64,000 nucleotides of DNA from contig CAMZMU010000013.1 in assembly GCA_947311845.1 (NCBI GenBank), positions 863,027-927,026 on the forward strand, read 5' to 3'. This stretch comes from Poa pratensis. Taxonomy: Eukaryota; Streptophyta; Magnoliopsida; Poales; Poaceae. The notes below the pieces were generated by a model, which was given only the letters and a program-made list of their open reading frames with translations, had not been told where the DNA came from and did not search any database. Made by a program: the position numbers and the translations under genes. Position 1 is the stretch's first letter; every line of letters begins with the position of its first letter. This document shows, in pieces, positions 51,928 to 63,088 of this stretch.

Positions 51928-53096
51928 AACCCCCAGACCCAAACCTTTGCTTGTCCCCAAGTAAAGCAAAATGAGGTTCTAGTGACAACAGTCTAATAAT
52001 GAACAGTGCAAGGTTCTGAAAACTTAGCAGTTCATTCAAATTAGATTCATTGCAGTTCTGTTTATGATTAGTGCAAATGCTAGTTTGGAAACAAATTTCA
52101 AATAACAGAATTTAATCATTTCTAGGTTCAACAACTTTGGACTAACAAGATAAGGCAGTTGACAAGGAAATTGAAAAGAAATGATCCAGAAAATAGCCAT
52201 AATGCATAGATGGATGTTAATATGCATGAAGAGTCAGTGCTTCACCTACTACAGTTCCCAGGAACATAGTAGGCTAGTGCAAATGCATAAAATGAGTTAG
52301 TTTGGCAGTTTCTTGTCAGGTTAATACAGTTAGTGCTTCACAGGTTACAATCCCAGGATCATAACTGCTAATGCCAAAGATTGCTTCAAGCTTCAGTTAT
52401 AGAATTTCAGTTAGTGCTTCACATACTACAATCCAGAGATCACAGTAGCTAATGCAAAAATTGCTTGTTGTTGCCAAACTTTCAGTTAGTTTCCCTGTTA
52501 GTGCTTCACAAATCACAATCCAGAGATCATGATTGCTAATGCAAAAATGCAAAAATGCAGAAATGCAGTTAGTAAATGGCTCTAAAATGGATCATCACAT
52601 TCAGTTTCTAAATCACTTGCATTATCCAGTACTCCAAAAGTTTTGAACAGAGAAACAAATAAATTATGTCTTGATAAATGTTTCTGAACATAAGCCTTTG
52701 CAAGAATAATAGACAGATAAAAAGCAAGATTCTCAATAAAATGCAATGCTACTTGATCAGAACAGAGCAACACAATGAAACTTTTACTGAAACAGCAATA
52801 AATAGCCAACTTGATAGTAATTCAGGACCATGGCATAGCAATGATATTCATGCTGTAAAATGGTTTTAGGGATTGGAATGTTTCCACCTGGTGATCACTT
52901 CTGCTCCTTGCTTCATGATATCACAGCCAAATTTCTCCATTCTTCATTTATTCCTTAACTGAAACAACAAAAGCAAAAGAAACACACAAAACAAAAATAG
53001 CAAATAAAGGAAATAAAAATATAGATAACATAAAAAGGTATCAGGCTACCTCCTGATGAGCGCTTGTTTATAGTCATGAGCCTGACTGTAGCTTCT
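51928..53096 (-). other. 3' non-coding region of the Athila-like element
   Basis: No frame of note. It holds four imperfect ~85-bp repeats (52232-52560) each with TTAGTGCTTCACA, a short inverted pair around (C)CAG.GATCA, and GCTAATGCAAA. Athila elements often have an env-like or long non-coding region here; no env-like frame is visible. Confidence 0.55.
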
Positions 53097-54426
53097 TCAC
53101 TGGTTCTCAGCTGTAGAGGATGCATTGGCAGCATCCTGTAGCTCATCATCTTCTGTAACTTCAGTGTCTTCAGAATCAACTTTCTCTCCCACCACATAAT
53201 GCTTCATTCTCTGACCATTGACCTTGAAAGTTCCTTCAGTTGGACTCTGAACTTCGAAAGCACCATGTCCCAGATCTCTCTTGATGATACAAGGGCCAAA
53301 CCATCTTGACTTGAACTTGCCAGAGAATAAATGCAGCTTGGAGTCATAAACTAGCACTGTCTGTCCAATCCTGAATTCCTTCCTGAGAATATGCTTGTCA
53401 TGCCATTTCTTGGTCTTTTCCTTGTAAATCTTGGAACTCTCATAGGCATCATGCCTTAGCTCTTCTAGCTCACACATCTGCAACTTTCTTGCATCTCCAG
53501 CTTTTCCTAAGTCCATGTTCAACTTCCTTATTGCCCATTGTGCTCTGTGCTCTAGCTCAACTGGTAAGTGACATGCCTTTCCATAGACAAGCCTAAATGG
53601 TGACATACCAATAGGTGTCTTGTATCCTGTTCTGTATGCCCACAAAGTATCTGGTAGCTTCATTGACCAATCTCCTCTGGACTTGGACACAACTTCTCTA
53701 ATATCTGCTTAACTTCTCTGTTGGAAAGCTCAACTTGTCCATTATCCTTTGGGTGGTAGGGTGTAGTCACTCTGTGATTCTTCACACCATACTTGCTCAA
53801 TAGCTTCTCTAGCTGTTCATTGTTGAAATGAGCTCCACCATCACTGATGACAACTCTTGGTACTCCAAACCTAGGGAAGATAACATCTTTGAACAGCTTG
53901 CAGACTGCCTTGGAATCTGCACTCACAGTGGGTACTGCTTCAATCCATTTGGACACATAGTCCACTGCAACTAATATATGCTTGTATCCTTTTGATGATG
54001 GCAAGGGTCCAAAAAATCAACTCCCCACACATCAAACAATTCCACTTCAAGAATTCCCTTTTGTGGCATTTCATTTCTCCTTGATATTTTTCCAGCTCTC
54101 TGACAGGGATCACACTGCTTGATATAATCATGCACATCTTTAAACAGATTAGGCCAATAAAATCCAGCCTGCAGAATTTTTGCTTGAGTTTTCATCACTC
54201 CAGCATGGCATTGGAACATCACATCACCAATTTCTTCTAATGGCACACATCTTCTCACAACACCATCTGCACAATGCTTATACAGAAATGGCTCATCCCA
54301 GTAATAGCTCTTGGCATCATGCAGAAATTTCTTTCTCTGTTGGTAGGACATTTCAGCTGGCACTATTTCACAGACAAGGAAGTTTACTATGTCAGCATAC
54401 CATGGAGTATTAGCTTTCACTTCCAT
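53097..54426 (-). pseudogene. Athila-like integrase, two frame changes
   Basis: The N-terminal zinc-binding part (FQCHAGVMKTQAKILQAGFY, then CDPCQRAGKISRRNEMP) leads into FDVWGVDF (first catalytic Asp); after a frame change near 54000 come [21 protein letters not shown] (second Asp) and [20 protein letters not shown] (Glu). A second change near 53680 leads to [20 protein letters not shown] and [20 protein letters not shown], the C-terminal DNA-binding domain. All DDE residues are present but three frames are used and the first zinc His is not in its usual context. Confidence 0.88.
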
Positions 54427-54432
54427 CAGTTG

Positions 54433-54939
54433 CTAACCAGGTATACCATCTTGAATTTCCCTCTTTTCAGAACTGTTTATTCTGGACAAATGATCTGCTA
54501 CAGTATTTTCAGAACCTTTTTTGTCTTTGATCTCAATATCAAATTCCTGCAGCAAGAGAATCCATCTGATCAGTCTTGGCTTTGCATCCTTTTTTCTCAC
54601 CAAATACCTTATTGCTGCATGATCAGTGAAAACAATGCACTTGTGTCCAACTAGGTATGGCCTGAATTTGTCAAATGCAAACACTACTGCCAATAATTCT
54701 TTTTCAGTGGTAGTGTAGTTGATCTGAGCATCATCTAGTGTTTTACTGGCATAGTGAATCACATGGACAGCTTTCTCCTTCCTCTGACCAAGCACTGCTC
54801 CTACTGCAAAATCACTGGCATCACACATCAGCTCAAATGGCAAATTCCAGTCAGGTGGTTGCACTATTGGAGCAGAGATCAAGGCTTCTTTCAGCTTGTT
54901 GAATGCTTGCAGACATGCTTCATCAAACACAAACTGCAC
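54433..54939 (-). pseudogene. Athila-like RNase H
   Basis: Minus-strand frame [40 protein letters not shown] and [20 protein letters not shown] is the Ty3/Gypsy RNase H that degrades the RNA strand after first-strand synthesis; catalytic Asp (CDAS), Glu (EKE) and Asp (FTDHA) are visible. It ends with DHLSRI and a stop (54433), separating it from integrase, and is in a different frame from the reverse transcriptase. Confidence 0.88.
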
Positions 54940-54947
54940 ATCATGAT

Positions 54948-55919
54948 TCAGCAGGTGAGTGAGTGGTTTAGCAATGTGAGAGAAATCCTTGATAAATCTT
55001 CTGTAAAAACCAGCATGGCCAAGAAACTCTGAATTCCCTTCACATTTTCAGGAGGTGGTAGTTTTGCAATCACATCTACTTTTGCTTTATCCACTTCTAT
55101 CCCTCTGGCAGAAACCATGTGTCCAAGCACAATGCCTTCAGTTACTAAAAAGTGGCATTTCTCCCAGTTAAGAATCAAATTCTGCTCTGAACATCTATGC
55201 AACACAGCTGTCAAGTTCTTCAGACAAGTGACAAAATCTTTGCCATAAACAGTAAAATCATCCATGAACACTTCCATGATTCTTTCAATGTAGTCAGAGA
55301 ATATTGACATCATACATCTCTGAAATGTGCCAGGTGCATTACACAAACCAAAAGGCAATCTCTTGTAAGCAAAAGTTCCATAAGGACAGGTGAAAGTTGT
55401 TTTTTCTTGGTCAACTGGGTGTATTGGGATTTGGAGAAATCCAGAATATCCATCCAGGTAACAATAAAATTCCTGCCCTGCTAATCTTTCCAACATCTGA
55501 TCCATGAAAGGTAAAGGAAAATGATCTTTTCTTGTTGCTTTGTTCAGTTTCCTGAAATCATTAACCATTCTCCATCCTGTTACAGGTCTTGTGGTCATCA
55601 ATCTACCTTCTTCATTTTCTACCACTGTGTAGCCTCCTTTCTTGGGCACAATGTGGATATGACTCACCCACTCACTATCAGAGATGGTATAAATCATGCC
55701 TGCCTGAAGGAGTTTTAGAACCTCCTTTTTCACCACTTCTTGCATAGCAGGATTCAGTCTTCTCTGCCCCTCTGTAGTAGGTTTACTTTCTTCTTCCAAG
55801 TGTATTCTGTGTGAGCAAACTTTCTCATCAATTCCCATGATGTCATCAATGGAATAACCAATCACATTCTTGTACAATCTCAACACTGACAACAGACTTT
55901 GTTCCTGTTCACTATCCAA
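54948..55919 (-). pseudogene. Athila-like reverse transcriptase
   Basis: Frame of 323 codons: IDDIMGIDEKVCSHRIHLEE, VSHIHIVPKKGG, GWRMVNDFRKLNKATRKDHF, CYLDGYSGFLQIPIHP, PFGLCNAPGTFQRCMMSIFS, the catalytic VFMDDFTVYG (the F.DD form usual in Athila) and HFLVTEGIVLGHMVSARGIE. It is complete through the palm, then leaves frame near 54950 before RNase H. Confidence 0.9.
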
Positions 55920-56181
55920 AGCAGAGCTAATTATTACTGGATGAATTTTTCTTTCTCCAAGAAGGAGTACTTCAGATGCACAGGTAATTCTTTTAACTCT
56001 ACAATAGAGTTGTGAGGCTGATGGGTTGCTTCTCTTTCACCATTTTCAGAAGCATCACTGCAGAGAGTAATTCCCAACAATTCTTGAGGTTTTGAGTTGT
56101 CAGCTGTGACAAACACTTGTACTTCAGGTTCTTTAGGTTGCAATTCCTTCAAAGACTCAGTGACACTCTTGTCAACTACAT

Positions 56182-56682
56182 CTATTGCATGAAGTTCTCC
56201 AAAGTATTGGGGAGGTGAGAAGCATGCTTCATGCTGAATTCTGCTTGTTCTGAACCAAATTGCAGTTTCAGTGTTCCACCTTTTACATCAATTATTGCTC
56301 CTGCTGTTGCCAAGAATGGCCTGCCTAGAATCATGGACTCTGAGTTGTCTTCCATTTCCAGTACCACAAAATCAACTGGATAAGCAAAGTTTCCAACTTG
56401 TACTGGCACATCTTCAAGTATTCCAGCTGGTTTCCTTAGTGTTCTATCAGCTAACTGCAGTGTCATGGATGTGGGCTTCAGAGCTCCTAACTGCAAGGTT
56501 TTACTGACAGCCAAAGGTAAAACACTAACTGAGGAACCTAAATCACACAATGCTGTGAATGTTCTTTTTCCAACCACACAGGGGATACTAAAACTTCTTG
56601 GATCGCCAAGCTTCTTGGGCATATAATTCAGAATGACAGAACTGCAGTCCTCTGTCAGAGCAACTATTTCAGGGTCTTCCAA
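56182..56682 (-). pseudogene. Athila-like aspartic protease region
   Basis: The frame contains FTALCDLGSSVSVLPLAVSK, where DLGSS is the Athila variant of the D(T/S)G active site, and MILGRPFLATAGAIIDVKGG, the hydrophobic-GR pair that closes retropepsin folds. It would cleave the polyprotein. It lies in a different frame from both Gag and reverse transcriptase. Confidence 0.85.
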
Positions 56683-57165
56683 ACTTTTTTCTTTGTAATC
56701 AGGTCTTTGAAAAATTTAGCATACAAGGGGATGTGTAGTACTGCATCCAGAATAGGAATGGTAATTTGCACTTCCTTCATTGTCTCCAAGAACTTGGCAT
56801 ATTACTTTTCTTTCTTAGTTTTCTCTAATCTCTCTGGAAACGGGACCTTTTGTGCAACAGGTCTCAACACTGCAGGAACTGGATTTGCTACAGTGTTATC
56901 AGGTTTTTCAGTTGCAGGAACATTTTCCACTAAATTTTCTGGCTTTTCAGCTTCAACTGTTGGTTCCACTGTCTTTTCAGGATTTACTACAGTGTTTGCA
57001 GGGACAACAGGTTGTTGTACTTGTAATATTCTCTGTGGAGCAACATAAGGCATCTTTGGTGGTGTTTTCAGTACTGGAGCTGTATTTACTCCACTTCTTG
57101 TTGTTACTGCCTGTACTGTCTCAATAGCTCCACACTGCTTGGTATTTTTCTCAGCTTGTGCAGGC

Positions 57166-57834
57166 AACTTGTTTTCAGGCTGAATTACTTGGGCATTGGA
57201 TATCCCAGCTGTTAGTGTCTGCATTGTTTTGAAAAACAATTCTGACTGCATCTTCATGGTTTCCTGCATTCCACTAAACATTTCTGTCTGCAGCCTCATC
57301 ATCTCACTTATCTCTGACTGGCTGTTGCTTGTAGAAGCATTTTGTTGAGCTGCTTGCTGTTGTTGTTGCTGGTACTGCATATTGCCTTGTGGCCTGAAAT
57401 TTTGCTGAGCTGTTTGAGCATAATTCTGTTGGTTTGCTTGAGGATAGCTCTGCTGATTTGCATTCTTGTAAGAAAGGTTGGGATGGTTCCTCCAAGCAGG
57501 ATTGTAGCTCTGAGAAAAAGCACCTTGGTTCTGAGCATAATTTACTTCTGCCAATTGTTTTTCAGGAGGAGCTAACAAAGAACACTCATGAGAAGAATGC
57601 CCTTCAATAACACATATCTGGCAAGTAACTGAAACTTGATTGAACTTGTTTTCAGGCTGAATTACTTGGGCATTGGATATCCCAGCTGTTAGTGTCTGCA
57701 TTGTTTTGAAAAACAATTCTGACTGCATCTTCATGGTTTCCTGCATTCCACTAAACATTTCTGTCTGCAGCCTCATCATCTCACTTATCTCTGACTGGCT
57801 GTTGCTTGTAGAAGCATTTTGTTGAGCTGCTTGC

Positions 57835-57877
<43 letters not shown>

Positions 57878-58150
57878 GCTGGTACTGCATATTGCCTTGT
57901 GGCCTGAAATTTTGCTGAGCTGTTTGAGCATAATTCTGTTGGTTTGCTTGAGGATAGCTCTGCTGATTTGCATTCTTGTAAGAAAGGTTGGGATGGTTCC
58001 TCCAAGCAGGATTGTAGCTCTGAGAAAAAGCACCTTGGTTTTGAGCATAATTTACTTCTGCCAATTGTTTTTCAGGAGGAGCTAACAAAGAACACTCATG
58101 AGAAGAATGCCCTTCAATACCACATATCTGGCAAGTAACTGAAACTTGAT
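57166..58150 (-). repeat. In-frame 477-bp tandem duplication in Gag
   Basis: Two near-identical units (57166-57642, 57643-58150); the second is about 30 bp longer because of an expanded Gln run. 477 is divisible by three, so the frame is kept. Confidence 0.95.
57834..57880. repeat. (TTG)n microsatellite encoding polyglutamine in Gag
   Basis: About 15 TTG units (CAA on the coding strand) in duplicated unit 2; the corresponding run in unit 1 (57355-57371) has about five. Confidence 0.95.
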
Positions 58151-59267
58151 TGACAGGCACAATTGCCTTACTGTTCTTCTCCTGCATGAGCTGAGCTAAC
58201 TGTGTTGTCAGGCTATCAAGCTTGGCTTCTAAAGCATTTTGACCACTGTTAGCCTGATGAATTGGATGAACTGCTCTCTCATTGGTCCAGGAAAAATTGT
58301 GTGAAGCCATGCTCTCAATTAACTCAGTGGCTTCATCAAGAGTCTTATTCATAATACCTCCACCAGCAGCAGAATCTACAAAGGCTCTAGTCTGCTCTGT
58401 CAAACCTTTGTAAAAGGTCTGCAAGATTAACCACTGTTCCTGGCCATGATTGGGACACATCCTGATTAGGCCTTGATATCTCTGCCAAGCATCATACAAA
58501 CTTTCACCTTCATACTGCACAAATCTTGTGATTTTATCTCAGCACTCAGCTGCTTTGGTGGGTGGAAAGTATCTTTCAAAGAAAGCTTGAACCAAATGCT
58601 CCCAAGTATCTCTATAATGAGCTGGCAATGCATGAAACCAAATTTTTGCAGTGCCTGGCAGTGAAAAGGGGAATAACTGCATCCTAATTGCTTCAGGGGG
58701 CACACCATTGTGCTTCAGAGTATTGCAATACTCCAGGAAATTCCGGACATGCTCATGTGGACTCTCCAAGACACTGCCTTTAAATGGATTGTGCTGCACC
58801 ATATTGATTAATGCAGGCTTGATCTTCCAGTTATTTGCCTGGATGGCAGGCATAACAACATCTGCATTTGAAACTTGATCCTTGGGGATCCACAAATCTC
58901 TCAACTTTTTGTCACCCATGTTGATAACTGACTCCCTTTCCTCTGTTTCTTCTACTGAGGACACTGATGCTGCTCTTCTTCTTGCCAGAAAAGTTCTCTC
59001 AGGCTCTGGATCATATGGAGCAAGAGGTGAATCTTCAGAAGACTGCATCAACAAAATCCAAAACTGCAAAAAGGAGATCATGATTCCTCTACACACAAGC
59101 ACAAACAAGAACTTTTATCAAGGGTTAGTGAACTAAATCCCCTAATAACAATTCTAGTTCCAGATCACAGGACTAAAAGCATCACAAGCATCAGATCATG
59201 TAAAAATTTCATCACTTTAACCACACAGCCTAGTCTACTGCACTACAAAGTTCCAAACATAAGTCAA

Positions 59268-59285
59268 TCCCCGGCAACGGCGCCA
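59268..59285 (-). other. Primer-binding site of the Athila-like element
   Basis: Element strand TGGCGCCGTTGCCGGGGA, four bases after the LTR end; the same primer site is used by the second Gypsy element at 63071. Confidence 0.85.
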
Positions 59286-59289
59286 ATTT

Positions 59290-60354
59290 TGATCAATGCT
59301 GGATATAGGGGGTGTTTGTTATCGTCTCCACAGGGATCAACAAGGTTATGCTGGTTCTAAGTTTTGGCAGAAGCTAGACTAAATCAAACAATTGCAGGTT
59401 TGCACTTCAGAAAAGAAAGGGTTTTGGAAAAAAGGTTTTAGCAGAGCAAATTCAAAATTTAACTTGCAGGTTCTTGGTTGTCAATCAAGTCCACTGCAAG
59501 GATCCAAGCAAGGTTTAGACAGGGAACAAGAATTACTTCAACAACTTGCAGAGACTAGTCATGCAAGCAAGGGGTTTTTAGCAGCTTTTAGGCAGAAGAA
59601 AAATCAAAGCACAAATATCTCTCCTTTTTGGGTTGTCAGGCCAGATCAAAGTGAGGTAACAAGCAATTGGAGGCTAGGGATGGAATTTCAACACACAAGT
59701 ATGCAGGGACTAGCCTTACACACACAGATCAAACCAAACAACAAGCAGATCATGCAAACATTCAGTAGAGACAGAGAACTGTGTCACTCAATTCACTGCA
59801 GTAGCCAAATATTACAAGCTCTACTTAAAGATGGATGATCTACACGGTTCAACACAAGATTACACAGAAGAATGGAGAGAGTTCCTTGGCTGTGGCTCAC
59901 TGAAAACCTAGTCGAGGCAGGGGAAGCAGAGGTGAAGACAAGGGTGGAAGCAGAGTTGCAGATCATGAGCTTCAGGTCACCAAGGCCTTGGGCTTCTTCT
60001 CCTGGTCTCCATGTTCATCTTGATCTTGGTCTTGTTCTTCTTTGTTCTTGCTGTTCTTGGTGGTTGTTGGAGTTGGTGGCCGAAAAGGTGGTTTGGTGGT
60101 GGCTGTGGATGGGATGGAGTGAGGTGGATGGATGGGAATGGAATGGGGTGTGTGGAGATGGATGGATGATTGCTGTGGTGGTGTGGTGGCTTTATACTCC
60201 TTTTTCCCTTTGTGGTGGAGGTGTGACCCGAATGGTGGAGAGGAGGAAGTTTCCCTTTTCCATCTTTAGCTCACAGTGCACATGGGGTGTTTTCTCCTTT
60301 TGCACCTTTATGCCTTTTTCCCTTTTTGGCTTGCTTGATCTCCAAGTTGATCCC
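59290..60354 (-). repeat. 5' LTR of the Athila-like element (part, cut by insertion)
   Basis: Matches 50258-51325 with scattered substitutions and small indels, then stops at TTGATCCC where the second Gypsy LTR begins. The missing 600 bp should lie right of that element. Confidence 0.92.
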
Positions 60355-61266
60355 TGATACGTCCAAAACGTATCTATAATTTTTGATTGTTCCATGTTAA
60401 TATTATGCCTTTTTCACTTGTTTTTATATCAAGTTTATGATTTATTTGGACTAACCTATTAATAGTTGCCAAAGTGCAATGTTCTTGTTTTACACTTTAA
60501 TGTGTAGGAATTATCAAAAATAACAGAGGAAACCTCATTGGAGTCGAATTGGGACTTTCCTGAAATCTGTCTGAAAACTCTGTTTGAAGATTGTCAGTAC
60601 CGGACAGAAGACGACGTCAAACGGAAAAAGTATAGTCGCGAACGTTGCAGGGAATTTTCTCCTAATGGATCTGGACATAAAATTCGGCCTAATCCGAGTC
60701 CGCACGGCCGAGATAAGCCCGATTTACCGAAACCCTAAAAGGGGATGACGGAAATCCGAGAAGCTATATAAAGGGAGGAAACCTATCTCGTGGAGGACAC
60801 CCCATACCCACGAATTTCTAGCCACCAAAGCCACGTTTTTGCCTCCCCCATGGATCCCATCTCCATGGGGGAGGGCTCCCAAGAAGCCATGAAGGAAGGA
60901 GGCTAAGGGGCGGCGCTCCCCCTCCATGCCGGCGTCGCGCAGGAGGAGTCCCTGTGCCACCGCCGGCGCCGCCGCCGCCCTGCGCCACGGCGCTGCCTCT
61001 CCGCCATCTTCACCGCCATCTCCATCACTAACTCCTCCTTGTATACAGTGGTTCATCCTCCCACAAATCTCTGTACCGCTCTATGTAAACATGGTGTTTG
61101 ATGCTATAAGTTATTATCCTATGATCTATGTCATGTTTGCGTAGTTTATTTGTTCTTAGATTGAATGGTTGAATGTCTTTGGTTCATTAGAGTTGTATGT
61201 TGATATGGTACTGTCCTTTGGTGTCCATTATATTTGTGCGCGCATGGATCAACACCCTAGGGTTAG

Positions 61267-62337
61267 AAGTGCAATTCTCTTATTGCTTGGGACAGTGTTT
61301 GTAAACCAAAAGCGAAAGGAGGGATGGGAGTTCTCAATTTGAAAGTTCAGAATCAAGCACTTCTGCTGAAATACCTCCATAAATTCTACAACAAACATGA
61401 CACCCCCTGGGTTCAATTAATGTGGCAGACACACTACCACAACAAGATACCACATGCAGTCGAGGCCTGTGGTTCGTTCTGGTGGAGAGATGTCCTCAAG
61501 CTGGCACCTATCTTCAGAGGTATTGCCAGTTGCTCGGTTAATGCTGGAAACACAGCACTGTTCTGGAAAGATTTGTGGCAAGATCAGATTCTTAGTGATC
61601 AATTCCCTAGAGCGTTCTCTTTCTCCATCCAGCAAGATATCTCAGTCCGTGAATTTCTTGGCACGCAGCAGCTCTCCTGCAACTTTGCTCTCCCTGTTTC
61701 CCCTGAAGCTATGACTGAGATCCGACATATGCAAACTCTCCTCTCTTCTGTGACAATTTCTGCGGAAAATGACAGCTGGTCGTATGCATGGGGAAGTGTG
61801 GCCTATACCTCTCATAAATTCTAAAATTTCTGCTTCAGAGAAGAGATTGCACATGAAGCCTTTCCTTGGATTTGGAAATAAAAAACCACGGCTAAACTGA
61901 AATTCTTCACCTGGTTGCTTCTCTCGGATAGACTGAACACAAAAAATATGCTCAGAAGAAGGCACTATAATGTGACCTCTGACTTTAACTGTATACTCTG
62001 TCCACAACCTGTGGAAGAAACAGTTGAGCATCTATTCTTTGAATGTTCCTTCAGTAGAAGTTGTTGGACAGCTCTTGGCTTGATGATACCAAATGGCAAT
62101 AACAGACTGCAGATTGTCTCTTCGGCAAAACTACTCTGGAATAAACCTATGTTCATGGAAGTAATCTCGGTTGCAACATGGAACATTTGGAAAGAGAGAA
62201 ATGACCTACACTTTAAGGGGATTACGCCAAGCCTCAACTCGTGGAAGGACAGATTCAAATCTGATTTTAGTCTCCTAGTTCATAGAACTAAAGCTGACCT
62301 GCACCCCTTTATTTCAGATTTAGCTAGCTCTCTTTAA
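61267..62337 (+). pseudogene. LINE ORF2 C-terminal fragment
   Basis: The frame enters at GGMGVLNLKVQNQALLLKYL, then TPWVQLMWQTHY, FWWRDVLKLAPIFRGIAS, GNTALFWKDLWQDQILSDQF, and after two in-frame stops (61822 and near 61879) KLKFFTWLLLSDRLNTKNML, CILCPQPVEETVEHLFFECS (zinc knuckle, C..C...H....C) and VATWNIWKERNDLHF, ending at 62337. Endonuclease and the catalytic YADD region are missing because of 5' truncation. Confidence 0.88.
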
Positions 62338-62422
62338 GTTTTGAGTTTTCAGTGCTCTATGCCTCGGCAGCTGTAAAATGTAAAAACAGTTCACTCCCCC
62401 CCCCCTTTTTTTAATGCAAAAG

Positions 62423-62443
62423 CAGTAGGAGCCCTTCCTACTG
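62423..62443 (+). other. LINE 3'-terminal hairpin
   Basis: CAGTAGGA/TCCTACTG pair around a five-base loop, 12 bases before the A-tail. Confidence 0.7.
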
Positions 62444-63070
62444 TTATTAACCTTCAAAAAAAAGGGTTAGTAGTATGTGCAAAGGCAGGGGGTAGGCCTG
62501 CCGGAGTGACAGAAACCTGAGGACTCGAACCGGTTAGTTGCACATATGGGAGTAAGAGGACCATGAACTTAAGGCTATGGTTGGGGAAACCTTAATGCAC
62601 TGTTAGTATTTACGGATGTTTACTAACAATACAATCATATAGTACTTGTAATCCCAAGTAGTGGAGTGCATGTATATTTAGCCTCTCCCACATAGAAAAC
62701 TGCATCGAAGACAATGAACCCGATATCTTCACTAATTAATCTTGGACAAAGTCATCACAATTACCACCACTTTTCCACACTCATGGTACTGTTAGTTTAT
62801 GGTTACTTTGTGTATTTTATTGCTGTAGCACAAACATTTACTTTATTGTATTTATTATCTCGCAAATCTATCTCTCATACACCTGTACTATTACTCTAGT
62901 TTTATTTTCTAGATAATGCAAATGTTTAGTGTGCGTAGAGTTGTATTAGTGGTTGATAGAACTTGAGAGAATACTTATCCTACCTTTAGCTTCTCGTTGG
63001 GTTCGACACTCTTACTTATCGAAAAGGCTACACGCGATCCCCTATACTTGTGGGTTATTAAAACCTTTTC

Positions 63071-63088
63071 TGGCGCCGTTGCCGGGGA
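63071..63088 (+). other. Primer-binding site of the second Gypsy element
   Basis: TGGCGCCGTTGCCGGGGA, ten bases after the LTR end, in the usual TTTTCTGGCGCC context of grass Gypsy elements. Confidence 0.85.

Larger units (their letters stand above)
56802..59108 (-). pseudogene. Athila-like Gag with duplicated zinc knuckle and one stop
   Basis: The Gag N-terminal part (59108-58539) reads RDLWIPKDQVSNADVVMPAI, HNPFKGSVLESPHEHVRNFL and FPFSLPGTAKIWFHALP, then a TGA interrupts at 58539-58541; the same frame continues YEGESLYDAWQRYQGLIRMC and LTEQTRAFVDSAAGGGIMNK. A CCHC knuckle CQICGIEGHSSHEC is followed by a Gln-rich block. A 477-bp in-frame tandem duplication (57166-57642 and 57643-58150) repeats knuckle (CQICVIEGHSSHEC) and Gln-rich block, so the protein would have two knuckles. 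Proline/valine-rich C-terminal tail (VPANTVVNPEKTVEPTVEAE). Confidence 0.88.
50258..60354 (-). mobile_element. Athila-like Ty3/Gypsy retrotransposon, minus strand, 5' LTR interrupted
   Basis: Two LTR copies start with the same TGATCAATGCTGGATATAGG (50258 and 59290). The left one is complete (1,670 bp), the right one is cut at 60354 by a second Gypsy element. On the element strand the primer site TGGCGCCGTTGCCGGGGA (59268-59285) follows the 5' LTR, then Gag, protease, reverse transcriptase, RNase H and integrase, a 1.2-kb non-coding 3' region, a purine tract and the 3' LTR. Frame changes and stops show it is inactive. The target on the left is ATGTT (50253-50257), inside the CACTA transposase. 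Confidence 0.93.
61267..62462 (+). mobile_element. 5'-truncated LINE nested in the second Gypsy LTR
   Basis: It is flanked by the 8-bp duplication AGGGTTAG (61259-61266, 62463-62470; the first A is ambiguous with the tail). It ends with a hairpin (62423-62443), ATTAACCTTC and an eight-A tail. It keeps only the C-terminal part of ORF2. It is the innermost and youngest layer of the stack by position. Confidence 0.92.

Noticed and set aside
57819..58085. Poly-leucine frame on the plus strand
   Set aside because: Antisense of the CAA/Gln repeat in Gag.
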